A model generated the notes under the pieces. The model saw only the letters and a list, made by a program, of their open reading frames with translations, had not been told where the DNA came from and did not search any database. 64,000 nt of DNA from Campylobacter sp. MG1 (lineage in GTDB: Bacteria; Campylobacterota; Campylobacteria; Campylobacterales; Campylobacteraceae). Shown here one piece after another: positions 17,574-27,689 of this stretch; positions within the stretch are counted from its first letter, which is position 1, and every line of letters begins with the position of its first letter. The stretch covers positions 30,003 to 94,002 of the forward strand of contig NZ_JANYME010000007.1 of assembly GCF_026616895.1 (NCBI RefSeq). Reading direction: 5' to 3'. Made by a program: the position numbers and the translations under genes.

Positions 17574-18922
17574 ACATCAGCTCTTAGTTCTTTATTGAAT
17601 AATTCTTCATTAAATTCAAGTTTTAAATAATTAACTGCAAGTTTTAAATCTCTTAAAGCATTACCCATACAGCTAGTTGCACCTGGGCTTGGGGTCATAT
17701 TAAAGATTATTCCTTGATTTTCAGGCACAATACTTGCTTCACCTAGCATTAATTTTTTTTCAGTTTTATTTAATACTTGTGGGCGAACTCCACCAAAACC
17801 TTTTGCATAAGTTATATCATCGGTTGTAAGGCTTGGGACGATTTTTCTAGCATCTTTTACAAATAATCCCTTATTTAACCCTGGTACTTCAAATAAGAAA
17901 TTTCTTAAAATATAGTTTCTAATAGTGCTATCTTTCATTAAATCAAATAATATTTTCATAACTGCACTATCAAGTCTTAGGGTTTTGAAGAATTCAGGTA
18001 AGCTTTTTAGCCCATGGTATCTTTCAAGTTTAGGTAATGCAAGTGCAGTTGGACCAAAACGAGTATTCATATCACATAAAATATCAGGGTCGCCGTGTAA
18101 TGCTGCAAAAGGTAATTTTGGATTTTGAACCATATAAACTTTACCATTTAATAAATGTTTTTTAGTTAGATAAAAACTACCAGCAACAGGTAAACATGCA
18201 TAATCGTGTCCATAGCCCATTTTATGTGCTAAAAATAATGAGTGAGCTCCTGCATCAACCACAACGAAATTTGCACTAAATTCATTGCCACTAATACTTC
18301 TTATGTAAAAAACATCGCCTTTTTTGTAAATGCTAGTAATTTCTTCGTTAAAAAATACTTCATTATCAGGTCTTACTTTTTTAGCTTCTTCTACTAAGCT
18401 AATACTCATTTTGCCGTAATCAACAGTTGTATATGTATCGCCAACTAACGAACCCATCGCAAATATTTTTTCAGGTCTATCGCCCCCACCTAGAGCTTCT
18501 ACTACTTTAGGTTCAATTTTTTTGATTTCTTCTTTGTCAAATTTTCTTATGTAAGGATATAAATTTTTAAATTCTTCATATCTTTTTTCCATAAATTCGC
18601 ACTCAGTTTCACCTACTGCTAGAGCCATTTTTTGATGTGAGAACATAAATTTATCTTGAGCATTAACTAATTTTCCATAGTTTATAATCATATCAGCGTT
18701 AGGTTTTACTTTTGATGCTTTTTCATAAGTATAATTTGTTTCAATATCACCACAATGTATTGTTTGTGAGTTACTTGTACCTTTTGAATTAAGAGTGCTT
18801 AATGCATGATATTTTTCAATTAAAGCAACTTTTTTAGCATTTGTGTATTTGCTAAGTTCATAAAATAAAGCTGCACCACTGATACCGCCACCTATAATTG
18901 CTATTTCAAAATGTTGTGCCAT
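17570..18922 (-). CDS. mqo: FAD-dependent malate:quinone oxidoreductase
   Basis: The 450-aa protein has an N-terminal FAD-binding Rossmann motif GGGISG (11-16) and STLNSKGTSNSQTIHCGD, a flavoprotein substrate/FAD segment of the Mqo type. In this genus the gene between pyk and coaX is annotated as malate:quinone oxidoreductase, which oxidises malate to oxaloacetate with electrons passed to menaquinone. No membrane helix is visible, which fits a peripheral membrane enzyme. The stop overlaps the pyk start by 4 nt. Substrate assignment rests on synteny and family likeness; a related 2-hydroxy-acid oxidase activity cannot be excluded. Confidence 0.85.
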   Translation of the reverse strand: MAQHFEIAIIGGGISGAALFYELSKYTNAKKVALIEKYHALSTLNSKGTSNSQTIHCGDIETNYTYEKASKVKPNADMIINYGKLVNAQDKFMFSHQKMALAVGETECEFMEKRYEEFKNLYPYIRKFDKEEIKKIEPKVVEALGGGDRPEKIFAMGSLVGDTYTTVDYGKMSISLVEEAKKVRPDNEVFFNEEITSIYKKGDVFYIRSISGNEFSANFVVVDAGAHSLFLAHKMGYGHDYACLPVAGSFYLTKKHLLNGKVYMVQNPKLPFAALHGDPDILCDMNTRFGPTALALPKLERYHGLKSLPEFFKTLRLDSAVMKILFDLMKDSTIRNYILRNFLFEVPGLNKGLFVKDARKIVPSLTTDDITYAKGFGGVRPQVLNKTEKKLMLGEASIVPENQGIIFNMTPSPGATSCMGNALRDLKLAVNYLKLEFNEELFNKELRADV

Positions 18923-18966
18923 AATAGTCCTTTTTGTTTTTATTGAAAGATAATAGTTTTATTTAT

Positions 18967-19578
18967 TTACAAATTCAAGTCGTTAATTAATTTTTGCATA
19001 CCCTTGAATATTAAATTTTCTTCGATTATTGGATTATCAAAATATTTTTGTAAGATACTAGAATCTCCACCTGTTAGATATATAGTGTCATTGTTTGCAT
19101 ATAATTTTATGCTAGTTATTATGCTTGTAATAATTCCATAGCTAATTGCGTCTTTTGTGGTGTTTGGTAACGATTTTAAATTTATATCAGTGTTTAATGA
19201 GTATTCTAATCTAGGAGAAATATTTTTATAAGTATTTAAATATGCTTGAATACCAGGAAGAATAAATCCACCTAAATGTTTTCCATTACTCATTTTATCA
19301 ACTGTAATCGCACTACCAGCATCAACAATAATACCTGTTTTTATATAATAGCAAGACGCTATTCTGTCGATTCCTAAGCCTTTATAATTACTATCAAGAA
19401 TAAAATATGGCTCTAAATTTATAAAATTATTAGGAAATGAGTTGAAGTTGTTATTTACACTTATATAAAAGACTTTCTCTTTATAATTATTTAAATTAAA
19501 ATCTTTTATTAAAATTCTTTGCGTGTGGTTATTATTATAAACACACGCAGTTGTATTGCCAATATCTATTAGGGTCAT
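18967..19578 (-). CDS. coaX: Type III pantothenate kinase
   Basis: The 203-aa protein is of the short epsilonproteobacterial CoaX type. It belongs to the ASKHA fold: phosphate-1 motif MTLIDIGNTTACVY (DIGNT at 4-8), the GIDRIASCYY segment, VDAGSAITVD and a late TGGD. CoaX phosphorylates pantothenate in the first step of coenzyme A synthesis and is not feedback-inhibited like CoaA. It overlaps the upstream lipoprotein gene by 4 nt. The position matches Cj0394c as I recall it. Confidence 0.92.
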   Translation of the reverse strand: MTLIDIGNTTACVYNNNHTQRILIKDFNLNNYKEKVFYISVNNNFNSFPNNFINLEPYFILDSNYKGLGIDRIASCYYIKTGIIVDAGSAITVDKMSNGKHLGGFILPGIQAYLNTYKNISPRLEYSLNTDINLKSLPNTTKDAISYGIITSIITSIKLYANNDTIYLTGGDSSILQKYFDNPIIEENLIFKGMQKLINDLNL

Positions 19579-20492
19579 TGTAATTCATAGCTTTTATTGT
19601 TATAAAATAGAATGTTGTCTTTAAAGTAAGCACCTTTTTTAACTTTTCCATTTAGGTCATATACAGCTAATTCTTTTAAATTTTCATCTAGTTTTATCAA
19701 ATATCCACCAAATTCTAATGCGTATAAATTTGAATTATAAAAATGCACTGCATTAAAATTTGCATATTTAAATTTAGTGCTTATCTTTTCTTTTAGTAAG
19801 TAGTCATATTTAATTATTCTACCATCGTTTGCTAATACATAAATGTCATTTTTGTTTGTAAAAACTTTTTTGATATTTAAAATTTTTATGTAGCTTTTAT
19901 TATCTACTATTGTAAAGATTTTGCTAGAACTAGCAGCTACTAAACTATCTTTATTTGTATCAAAAAATATTATATTATTGAAAAAATCTTGAGTGCCCAC
20001 ATTTATGCTTTTAAAGAATGTGTTGTTATCATTATTAAAAATTAAAAGCTTACCATCTAAAGTAGGAACTATTATAAATTTACCATTAAATTGTGGATTT
20101 GCTAATTTTTTTATAATACCGTTAGCTTGACCATAATTTTGAGAAAATAGGTATTTTTTAGCTGATAAATCATAAATTATTACATTGTTTAGTGCATCAA
20201 CCATAATCGCTTTATCATTGTTTATATCTATACTAACTATTTTTGCTGGGAATTTTTCATCATATATTATTTCATTATCTTTTAATCCTTTTAAAAAACC
20301 TAAGTTATTAGATATAAAAACTACTTCATCTTTTTTGTTTATTATTTCATAATTTTTAAATTTACTTAATAAACTGTCATCTTTAACTTTAATTTGTTTT
20401 AGCTCTTGTGTGTTTTTTGGTTCGTAGTATTGTTTAGAACTTGAACAAGCCATTAATAATATTGATAATGCTATTAGAGAATATTTTTTCAT
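19575..20492 (-). CDS. Lipoprotein with beta-propeller-like repeats
   Basis: This 305-aa predicted lipoprotein has lipobox LMAC (Cys16). The remainder is a series of beta-rich segments with recurring IIYD/KLLIFNND/KIFTIVDN patterns, suggesting a WD40/PQQ-like propeller. It occupies the slot of Cj0396c in C. jejuni and overlaps its upstream partner (20489-20998) by 4 nt. A membrane-anchored TolA/YfgM-like protein followed by a propeller lipoprotein recalls the YfgM-BamB pairing of other proteobacteria, so a BamB-like outer-membrane assembly role is possible but unproven. Confidence 0.72.
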   Translation of the reverse strand: MKKYSLIALSILLMACSSSKQYYEPKNTQELKQIKVKDDSLLSKFKNYEIINKKDEVVFISNNLGFLKGLKDNEIIYDEKFPAKIVSIDINNDKAIMVDALNNVIIYDLSAKKYLFSQNYGQANGIIKKLANPQFNGKFIIVPTLDGKLLIFNNDNNTFFKSINVGTQDFFNNIIFFDTNKDSLVAASSSKIFTIVDNKSYIKILNIKKVFTNKNDIYVLANDGRIIKYDYLLKEKISTKFKYANFNAVHFYNSNLYALEFGGYLIKLDENLKELAVYDLNGKVKKGAYFKDNILFYNNKSYELQ

Positions 20493-20998
20493 TTGTTGCC
20501 TTGATAGTGTTTTAAATTATTTGCGATTTTGTAAAAAGCAGAGTTGTTTGTTATAGAATTTAGCAATACATTTGCTTCTTCAATTTTATTATCTTTTAAT
20601 AGTTCAAATGCATTTTCTAAAGTCTTTAAATCTTTTAAAAAGTATTTAGATTCCATAGTCCTTGCCTTGTATATATCTATTAGTAATAAATTTTCTTTAT
20701 CTGGTTTAAATTCCGATAGTTCTTTAGAATATTTATCATCTAACAAAGTTGCAAAATATAAATTAGGATTTAATTCTTTTAATTCTTGTAATTTATTTTC
20801 ATCTTTTTTTTCTAGTAATGATATGTAAAGATTATTAGCTTTGATTTTGTTATTTTCTTGTACTTTTTCGTAAATTGTATTTGCTATAAAATATACCACA
20901 ACAGCTAATACTAAGAGTATTATAGTAATTTTATATTTTTTAATAAAACGCTCTACTTTTATACCTAATTCCGTAGCACTATATGAATTTTCTTCCAC
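20489..20998 (-). CDS. Membrane-anchored helical protein, YfgM/TPR-like
   Basis: The 169-aa protein has a short cytoplasmic N-terminus, one transmembrane helix (about residues 22-43) and a periplasmic all-helical region with TPR-like spacing. It is the first gene of the minus-strand run towards pyk and corresponds in position to Cj0397c. In other bacteria YfgM has this topology and acts with the Sec/PpiD periplasmic chaperone network. That function is inferred from architecture and from the neighbouring propeller lipoprotein. Confidence 0.68.
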   Translation of the reverse strand: MEENSYSATELGIKVERFIKKYKITIILLVLAVVVYFIANTIYEKVQENNKIKANNLYISLLEKKDENKLQELKELNPNLYFATLLDDKYSKELSEFKPDKENLLLIDIYKARTMESKYFLKDLKTLENAFELLKDNKIEEANVLLNSITNNSAFYKIANNLKHYQGNK

Positions 20999-21134
20999 TT
21001 TTATTTCCTTTAATTTTATATTAAATTAAGCTACTAATTCTAACAAATTTTTGTAAATCTATATAAATTTAATCCTATATTAAATTTTTATTATATAATC
21101 AATTATAAAATTTCAGTCGCAAAAAGGTTAAATT

Positions 21135-21413
21135 ATGATAATCAATGATGAATTATTAAAAAGATTAGAGAAATTATCATCTTTAAAATTAGATGATAAA
21201 GTAAGACAAGAATTAATTTGTGATTTTGATGATATATTGAAATTTGTTGATGTTTTGAATGAAATTGATACAAAAAATTTGAATTTAGAAATACAAAATT
21301 ACACACCTTTAAGAGAAGATACACCTAAGAAAGCAGATGTTATAGATAATGTTTTACAAAATGCTCCATCTACAGTCGGACATTTTTTTTCAGTGCCTAA
21401 AATTATAGAATAA
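21135..21413 (+). CDS. gatC: Asp-tRNA(Asn)/Glu-tRNA(Gln) amidotransferase subunit C
   Basis: The 92-aa protein carries GatC features: the N-terminal LLKRLEKLSSLKL helix, a DFDDILKFVDVLNEIDT helix and the late PLREDTP loop that wraps GatA. GatC stabilises GatAB, which makes glutaminyl- and asparaginyl-tRNA by transamidation in bacteria lacking the direct synthetases. gatA and gatB are not adjacent. It starts the plus-strand operon that runs through fur, lysS, glyA and aroE. AAAGG lies upstream of the ATG. Confidence 0.93.
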   Translation: MIINDELLKRLEKLSSLKLDDKVRQELICDFDDILKFVDVLNEIDTKNLNLEIQNYTPLREDTPKKADVIDNVLQNAPSTVGHFFSVPKIIE

Positions 21414-21425
21414 CAGGAGAATATT

Positions 21426-22520
21426 ATGTTGGATAATGAAAATTTTAACAATTCAAGAGAACAAATGTTAGAAATGAATCCGCTACTAACATTTATGAAA
21501 GCGGAAAATGCAAGTGACCTACACTTAATCCCAGGTAGAAAACCTTTACTTAGGATTCATGGTTTATTAAAAGATTTGGAATTTGATATATTAAACCAAA
21601 CCATTATTAAAAATTCTTGCTACAGCATTATTTCAGATGCGCAAAAAGCAATCTTAGAAGAAGATAGAGAACTAGACTTCGCTTACGCAGTAGAGAGTGT
21701 AGGACGTTTTAGAGCAAACTATTATTATGTTGAAGAAGGAAAACTTGCAGCTGCTTTTCGTTTAATCCCTGAAAATGTACCAAGTCTTGATGATTTAAAA
21801 GCACCAGCAATTTTTAAGGAATTTATTAAAAAAGAAAAAGGATTAATTTTAGTTACAGGTCCGACAGGTTCAGGTAAGTCTACAACTCTTGCGGCTATGT
21901 TAAATGAGATTAACGAAACTGAAGGAAAGCATATTTTAACTATAGAACATCCAGTTGAATTTATGCATAAAAATAAAAAATCAGTTTTTTCATACAGGAA
22001 CGTAGGGGTTGATACAAGAGATTTTAAAACTGCGTTAAAATATGCTTTAAGACAAGACCCTGATATTATATTAATCGGTGAGATGAGGGATAGAGAAACT
22101 ATATCAGCGGCGATTACAGCGGCTGAAACAGGTCACTTAGTATTTGGAACCCTACATACAAACTCAGCTATGCAAACAATTAATCGTATCGTAGATAGTT
22201 TTAGTGGTGGAGAACAAGATCAAATTAGAAATATGTTATCGTTCTCTCTTCAAGCGGTAGTTGCACAAAGTTTAATACCTAAAAAAGGTGGTGGTCGTAT
22301 AGCAATTCACGAAATTATGATTAATAATCTTGCTATAGCAAACCTTATTCGTGAAAATAAAAACCATCAAATTTATTCTCAAATGCAGCTAAACCAACAA
22401 GGTACAGGTATGAGAACTCAAACACAAAGTTTAGTTGAAGCAGTTCGTGGGGGATTAATTACTAGGGAACAAGCTTTAAGATATAGTACGCAATACAATG
22501 AGTTAGTGAACTTGATATGA
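21426..22520 (+). CDS. pilT: Type IV pilus retraction ATPase PilT
   Basis: This 364-aa cytoplasmic hexameric ATPase has Walker A GPTGSGKST (145-153), Asp-box/Walker B DPDIILIGEMRD, a His-box TGHLVFGTLHT and the PilT hallmark LIRENK near the C-terminus, which matches AIREGK of retraction ATPases. PilT depolymerises type IV pili for twitching and DNA uptake. It sits 12 nt after gatC and overlaps the next gene by 4 nt, an insertion relative to the C. jejuni order, where gatC is directly followed by cvpA. A pilin gene starts at 63852. Confidence 0.93.
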   Translation: MLDNENFNNSREQMLEMNPLLTFMKAENASDLHLIPGRKPLLRIHGLLKDLEFDILNQTIIKNSCYSIISDAQKAILEEDRELDFAYAVESVGRFRANYYYVEEGKLAAAFRLIPENVPSLDDLKAPAIFKEFIKKEKGLILVTGPTGSGKSTTLAAMLNEINETEGKHILTIEHPVEFMHKNKKSVFSYRNVGVDTRDFKTALKYALRQDPDIILIGEMRDRETISAAITAAETGHLVFGTLHTNSAMQTINRIVDSFSGGEQDQIRNMLSFSLQAVVAQSLIPKKGGGRIAIHEIMINNLAIANLIRENKNHQIYSQMQLNQQGTGMRTQTQSLVEAVRGGLITREQALRYSTQYNELVNLI

Positions 22521-23083
22521 GTAATGGCTTAATATTAGACTTTGTTATCATTGGCTTAACATTAATAATCGGTATAGGTGGAATTTTATCCGGACTTATT
22601 AAAGAGGGCTTTGGCTTAGCTGGTATTTTAATAGGTGTATATGTAAGTACTAGCAAGTCTAAAGTAGCAGGCGATTTAATAAATCAATATGTATATAAAA
22701 CTGATAATGAGTTTTTATTAAATTTATTAGGTTTCATATCAGTTTTAGTTATAGTGTGGAGCGTTTTTATAATTTTAGGTAGAATAATTTCTAAATTAGC
22801 ATCACTTAGTGGTTTAGGGATATTTGATAAAATTATGGGTTTTATTTTTTGCTCGGGTAAGATATTTATAGTTTTTTCTATAATAGCTTCTTGTATAAAT
22901 GCAATGCCTTTTTTAAACGCAAAAACAGAAAAGATATTTAGTGATAGTAAAGTTTATCCTGTTTTAATATCGCTTGGAAATTCTATAGCAAATATTGAAA
23001 TAGTTCAAAATGCTATAAAATCTAAACAAATAGATATAAATGAAGAAAGTAAAAAACAATTAATTATGAAAGAAGGAGAATAA
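22517..23083 (+). CDS. CvpA family membrane protein
   Basis: The 188-aa protein has four hydrophobic helices in the first 135 residues (starting with the [20 protein letters not shown] region) and a short charged C-terminal tail. The family wording [21 protein letters not shown] matches CvpA, named for colicin V production in E. coli and linked to envelope stress and bile tolerance in other bacteria. The position matches Cj0399. It overlaps pilT by 4 nt and precedes fur by 2 nt. Confidence 0.85.
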   Translation: MSNGLILDFVIIGLTLIIGIGGILSGLIKEGFGLAGILIGVYVSTSKSKVAGDLINQYVYKTDNEFLLNLLGFISVLVIVWSVFIILGRIISKLASLSGLGIFDKIMGFIFCSGKIFIVFSIIASCINAMPFLNAKTEKIFSDSKVYPVLISLGNSIANIEIVQNAIKSKQIDINEESKKQLIMKEGE

Positions 23084-23085
23084 CA

Positions 23086-23556
23086 ATGGTAAATATGGAA
23101 AATATGGAATACGATTTGCTACTAGAAGAGTTTAAAAAAGCTCTTAGACAAAGTAATTTAAAATATACTAAGCAAAGAGAAAGTTTATTAAAATTGCTTT
23201 ATAACACTGAAGGGCATCATACTCCTGATGAATTATATGAGGCTTTAAAAGCTAGTGGAGATGATCAGAATGTAGGTATAGCTACAATTTATAGAACTTT
23301 AAATTTATTAGAAGAATCAGGAATGGTAACTTCAATATCATTTGGCGCAGCTGGTAAAAAATTTGAATTAGCTAATAAATCTCATCATGACCATATGATT
23401 TGTAAGTCTTGTAATAAGATTATTGAATTTAAAGATGATGTAATAGAACAAAAACAATTAAAAATTGCAAGAGAACACGGATTCAAATTATCAAGTCATT
23501 TAATGCAACTATACGGAATTTGTGCTGATTGCCAAGATAACAATAAAAGAAAATAA
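23086..23556 (+). CDS. fur: Ferric uptake regulator Fur
   Basis: The 156-aa protein is close to Campylobacter Fur along its whole length. It has the DNA-recognition helix [18 protein letters not shown], the regulatory metal site HHDHMIC and structural zinc pairs CKSC and CADC. Fur represses iron-uptake genes when loaded with Fe(II); in Campylobacter it can also act in the apo form. The next ATG (MENMEYD) is an alternative start; the upstream ATG is used here because it follows GGAG directly. It is co-transcribed with lysS. A strong Fur box lies at 30889-30907 in this same window. Confidence 0.96.
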   Translation: MVNMENMEYDLLLEEFKKALRQSNLKYTKQRESLLKLLYNTEGHHTPDELYEALKASGDDQNVGIATIYRTLNLLEESGMVTSISFGAAGKKFELANKSHHDHMICKSCNKIIEFKDDVIEQKQLKIAREHGFKLSSHLMQLYGICADCQDNNKRK

Positions 23557-23569
23557 GAAAGGTAAAAAT

Positions 23570-25054
23570 ATGTTTGAAAACCCACTAGAACAGCAAAAAA
23601 TTAGTAAAGCTAACGAGCTAAGGTCTTTAGGTATTAATCCTTATTCTCATTTTGTAACAAAACCGATGAGTATAAAAGAATTTAAAGATAAATATGATTT
23701 CATAAATGAACTTGAAGAAAAAAAAGCAGAAGAAATCTGTGAATTAATCGGTAGAATTAAATTTATGCGTGATGGTGGGAAAGCCGTTTTTGCGAACATT
23801 GAAGACTTTAGTGGCTCAATTCAGATTTATTTTAATAAAAGCACAATTGATGAAACTTGGTTTGATAATATTAAAAAACTCATAGAAGTAGGCGATATTA
23901 TCAAAGTTCGTGGTTATGCTTTCGTAACAAAAAAAGGCGAATTTAGTATTCATGTAGATAAATTAGATTTAGTTACTAAAAGTATTTGCGTATTACCTGA
24001 AAAATTTCACGGCTTAGTGGATATGGAAAGCCGCTATAGACAAAGATATCTTGATATGATTATGAATGCTGAAATTAGACAAGATTTTGTTAATAGAAGT
24101 AAGATTGTTTCATTTGTTAGAAGATATTTTGAAAATCTAGGATTTTTAGAAGTTGAAACTCCTATGATGCACGAAATTGCAGGCGGAGCTAACGCAAGAC
24201 CATTCATTACCCATCATAATACTTTAGGTGTTGATAGATTTTTAAGAATTGCACCTGAACTTTACTTAAAACGCTTAATAGTTGGTGGTTTTGAAGCTGT
24301 ATTTGAATTAAATCGTTGCTTTAGAAACGAAGGAATGGACCTTACTCACAATCCTGAGTTTAGCACGATTGAGTTTTATTGGGCTTATCATAATTATAAG
24401 GATTTAATGAATTTGACTGAAGATTTATTAAGCAAATTAATAGCTCACTTAGGACTTAGCACTACTATTACATACGATGATAAGCAAATAGATTTTAGCA
24501 CTCCATTTGCAAAAATTCCATATAAAGATGCCTTAGTTCAAATAGGTGGTATTGATGCTACTATAGTAAATGATAAAGCTGCAATTTTAAAGAAATTAAA
24601 GGCTGATGGATTTGAAGCAAATGAAAAATTAGATTTAGGACATTTACAAGCAGAATTATTTGATAATTATGTAGAAGACAAGCTTATAAATCCTACATTT
24701 ATTACGGATTTTCCAGTATCAATTAGTCCATTAAGTAGAAGAAGTGATGAAAATCCTGAAATAGCTGAGAGATTTGAATTATTTATAGCTGGAAAAGAAC
24801 TAGCAAATGGATTTAACGAATTAAATGACCCACTTGATCAATACGAAAGATTTTTGGCTCAAGTAGAAGCTAAAAAAGCTGGAAATGACGAAGCATGCGA
24901 AATGGATGAAGATTTCGTAAATGCGTTAGGGTTTGGTATGGCACCAACTGCAGGTGAGGGCATAGGAATTGATAGACTTGTTATGATGCTAACTAACAAA
25001 AAATCAATCAAAGATGTAATATTATTCCCTGCTATGCGTCCTAAAAAGGATTGA
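23570..25054 (+). CDS. lysS: Lysyl-tRNA synthetase, class II
   Basis: The 494-aa protein starts at the ATG at 23570, which has GAAAGG upstream and gives the usual [11 protein letters not shown]-terminus. A longer frame from 23522 overlaps fur and is rejected. Domains are an N-terminal OB-fold anticodon-binding region (about 50-150) and a class II catalytic core with motif 2 ([14 protein letters not shown]) and motif 3 ([13 protein letters not shown]). It charges tRNA-Lys in the cytoplasm. The fur-lysS-glyA order is a Campylobacter hallmark. Confidence 0.97.
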   Translation: MFENPLEQQKISKANELRSLGINPYSHFVTKPMSIKEFKDKYDFINELEEKKAEEICELIGRIKFMRDGGKAVFANIEDFSGSIQIYFNKSTIDETWFDNIKKLIEVGDIIKVRGYAFVTKKGEFSIHVDKLDLVTKSICVLPEKFHGLVDMESRYRQRYLDMIMNAEIRQDFVNRSKIVSFVRRYFENLGFLEVETPMMHEIAGGANARPFITHHNTLGVDRFLRIAPELYLKRLIVGGFEAVFELNRCFRNEGMDLTHNPEFSTIEFYWAYHNYKDLMNLTEDLLSKLIAHLGLSTTITYDDKQIDFSTPFAKIPYKDALVQIGGIDATIVNDKAAILKKLKADGFEANEKLDLGHLQAELFDNYVEDKLINPTFITDFPVSISPLSRRSDENPEIAERFELFIAGKELANGFNELNDPLDQYERFLAQVEAKKAGNDEACEMDEDFVNALGFGMAPTAGEGIGIDRLVMMLTNKKSIKDVILFPAMRPKKD

Positions 25055-25112
25055 TAATTTCAATTTGTGAATGATTACTAGCGAGAATTTATATAAAAAA
25101 AAAGGGGTTAAG

Positions 25113-26348
25113 ATGATATTTGATACAGAAATTAATGAAATTATAAAAGAAGAATTTAAAAGACAAAATGAGAATTTAGAAATGATTGCTAGTGAGAATT
25201 TCACTTTTCCTGAAGTTATGGTGGCTACAGGTAGTATTCTTACAAATAAATACGCAGAAGGCTATCCATCAAAAAGATATTATGGTGGTTGTGAAATCGT
25301 TGATAAAGCAGAAGTTTTAGCAATTGAGCGTTGTAAAAAATTATTTAATTGTAATTACGCAAATGTTCAACCCCATTCAGGCTCACAAGCAAATCAAGGT
25401 GCATACGCAGCATTATTAAATCCAGGAGATATTATTTTAGGAATGGATTTAAGTGCAGGTGGGCATTTAACTCACGGCTCAAAGGTAAATGCAAGTGGCA
25501 AAGTATATACTAGCTATAGCTACGGAGTAGATGAAAATGGTTATTTAAATTATGATGAAATTGAAAAAATTGCCCTAGAAGTAAAACCAAAATTAATAGT
25601 TTGTGGTGCTAGTGCTTATGCTAGAATAATTGATTTTGAAAGATTTCGTAAAATTGCTGATAAAGTAGGAGCATTTTTATTAGCTGATATTGCACATATT
25701 GCCGGTCTTGTAGTAGCTAATCTTCACCCAAGTCCATTTCCACACGCTCACATAGTAACTTCAACAACTCATAAAACTCTAAGAGGGCCAAGAGGTGGGA
25801 TAATAATGACTAATGATGAAGAACTTGCAAAAAAAATAAATTCAGCAATCTTTCCTAACCTTCAAGGTGGTCCATTAATGCATATTATTGCAGCAAAAGC
25901 AGTTGGATTTAAATATAATCTTGATGAAAGTTGGAAAACATACGCTAATCAAGTTATAAAAAATTGCAAGGTATTAGCCGATGAATTGCTAAAAGAAGGA
26001 TTTAAATTAGTAAGTGGTGGAACTGACAATCACTTGTTGTTAATGGATTTTAGTGATTGTGAATTTAGTGGAAAAGATGCTCAAATAGCATTAGAAAAAG
26101 CAGGTATTACAGCTAATAAAAATAGCGTTCCTAACGAAAAGCGTTCTCCTTTTATTACAAGTGGATTAAGACTTGGCACTGCTGCACTTAGTGCTCGTGG
26201 TATGAAAGAAGAAGAAATGAAAGTAATAGCACAGACAATAAGCCTAGTGCTAAAGAATTTAAATAACGATGAAATTATAAAAAAAGCAAAAGAAACTACG
26301 CTAAAATTAAGCGAAAATTTTCCTTTGTATGAAAGTTTAAAATGCTAA
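25113..26348 (+). CDS. glyA: Serine hydroxymethyltransferase
   Basis: The 411-aa enzyme starts at the ATG at 25113 after AGGGG; the longer frame from 25071 adds 14 residues with no family match. It is PLP-dependent and converts serine and tetrahydrofolate to glycine and 5,10-methylene-THF. Motifs include [16 protein letters not shown], and the PLP lysine in [14 protein letters not shown]. Length and motifs are complete. It overlaps the DUF1882 gene by 7 nt. Confidence 0.97.
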   Translation: MIFDTEINEIIKEEFKRQNENLEMIASENFTFPEVMVATGSILTNKYAEGYPSKRYYGGCEIVDKAEVLAIERCKKLFNCNYANVQPHSGSQANQGAYAALLNPGDIILGMDLSAGGHLTHGSKVNASGKVYTSYSYGVDENGYLNYDEIEKIALEVKPKLIVCGASAYARIIDFERFRKIADKVGAFLLADIAHIAGLVVANLHPSPFPHAHIVTSTTHKTLRGPRGGIIMTNDEELAKKINSAIFPNLQGGPLMHIIAAKAVGFKYNLDESWKTYANQVIKNCKVLADELLKEGFKLVSGGTDNHLLLMDFSDCEFSGKDAQIALEKAGITANKNSVPNEKRSPFITSGLRLGTAALSARGMKEEEMKVIAQTISLVLKNLNNDEIIKKAKETTLKLSENFPLYESLKC

Positions 26349-26887
26349 CTAGTAATGACTTAGCTTTAATTAAAATGATAAATTCTCATTATTTTATAAA
26401 AAGGGATACCATTGTAAACAAAATTGAATTCAATGGTAGAATGTTTTTTAATAAATTTGAAAAAATTAATGAATTTTTGTCATTACAATTAATAAATAAG
26501 CATTTAGAAAGTAAAATTATAATAGCACATAATTTAATCAATGCACAAGATAAAGTAGAAAATATTGTGTTTGATTATAATGGTTTTAATACTGAAAAAT
26601 TTTGGCATAGAGCACAATTATTATTAAGAGAAGAAGGTTTTATTAATTTTACAGCTTATAAGAGTAAAACACCAGGACACCTTCATTTATATGTTCATAA
26701 AGGACATACATCTTTTATTGAGGGCTGTGGTCTAGCTAATAAATTAAGTGCGATGTTAGCTCAAAAAATGCCTATGGAATGGAGAATGTTTCCAACTTTA
26801 GATTTACCTAGAGAATATAACATTTTAGCATTACCTTATGAAATTTATCAAAAAGAGCGTGGAGCATCTTGGTCAAAACATATGTAA
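26342..26887 (+). CDS. DUF1882 family protein
   Basis: The 181-aa soluble protein has no signal or membrane segment. It corresponds in position and sequence character to Cj0403, a DUF1882 protein found in epsilonproteobacteria. Noticeable blocks are [14 protein letters not shown] and [24 protein letters not shown], which are probably conserved. The His-rich H-L-H-L-Y-V-H-x-G-H pattern could bind metal or a phosphate, but no activity is known to me. It is translationally coupled to glyA (7-nt overlap) and precedes the SPOR protein by 10 nt. Confidence 0.82.
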   Translation: MLTSNDLALIKMINSHYFIKRDTIVNKIEFNGRMFFNKFEKINEFLSLQLINKHLESKIIIAHNLINAQDKVENIVFDYNGFNTEKFWHRAQLLLREEGFINFTAYKSKTPGHLHLYVHKGHTSFIEGCGLANKLSAMLAQKMPMEWRMFPTLDLPREYNILALPYEIYQKERGASWSKHM

Positions 26888-26897
26888 AGGATTTGAA

Positions 26898-27689
26898 ATG
26901 CAAGAACAAAAGTTTGAAGATTTAGTAATTGATAATAATAGTAAAAAAAATAAACAAAAACAGATTATTTTTAGATTTATTGTGTTTTTAATATTTATTT
27001 TAGTATTTGGTATTATTTATAAGATTATTTTTGGTGTATCGCCAGATAAAGAATTGCCAGTTGTTGATAATATTGAAAAACAACCAATAAAAGAAGAATT
27101 TGAAGAATTAAAAGCAAAAAACAATGAAAGTTTTGATGATTTTAACACTACTATTCAAAGATTGAAAAATGAGAATTCAGTAGTAGAGATGGATGAGAAG
27201 AAATCACAAGAAGTACAGAATATAGTTAATGAGATTAATACGGTAAATGAAAGCATTGTAGAAGAACCTGTAAAAGTAGTAAATGAAGTAAAAAATGCTG
27301 TAAATGATGAGAAAAAAGATAAAACACCTGTAAAAAAGGTAGTAGAAGAGAAAAAATCTAATGTTAAAAAATTAAAAGAGACTTCGGTTTTTGATACAAT
27401 AGATGTTGTAAAACCTAATAATGAATCAAAGAAAATTGAAAAAACAAATAAACCATCTACTAGTTCAAGTGGAAGTTATGTTCAAGTTTATGCTAGTAAA
27501 AATATTGATTTAAAATCTCATGAAATTAAAAAATTAGATAGTTTAGGGTTGCAATATAAAGTAGTTACCGATGATAAGGGTATGAGTAGAGTTATCGTAG
27601 GACCTTATTCTAATAGTGAAAAGGCAAATGCTTTAAAATTTATTCGTGAAAAAGTAAGAAAAGATGCCTTTTATTATCAAGCAAGATAA
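26898..27689 (+). CDS. SPOR-domain membrane protein
   Basis: The 263-aa protein is read from the ATG at 26898 (AAAGGATTTGAA upstream). It has a charged cytoplasmic N-terminus, one transmembrane helix (about 24-45), a long low-complexity Lys/Glu/Val-rich periplasmic linker and a C-terminal SPOR domain (about 190-260: YVQVYASKNID, VIVGPYSNSEKA). SPOR domains bind glycan strands lacking stem peptides at the division septum. It matches Cj0404 in position. The longer upstream frame is rejected because it lies in the DUF1882 gene without a ribosome binding site. Confidence 0.86.
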   Translation: MQEQKFEDLVIDNNSKKNKQKQIIFRFIVFLIFILVFGIIYKIIFGVSPDKELPVVDNIEKQPIKEEFEELKAKNNESFDDFNTTIQRLKNENSVVEMDEKKSQEVQNIVNEINTVNESIVEEPVKVVNEVKNAVNDEKKDKTPVKKVVEEKKSNVKKLKETSVFDTIDVVKPNNESKKIEKTNKPSTSSSGSYVQVYASKNIDLKSHEIKKLDSLGLQYKVVTDDKGMSRVIVGPYSNSEKANALKFIREKVRKDAFYYQAR

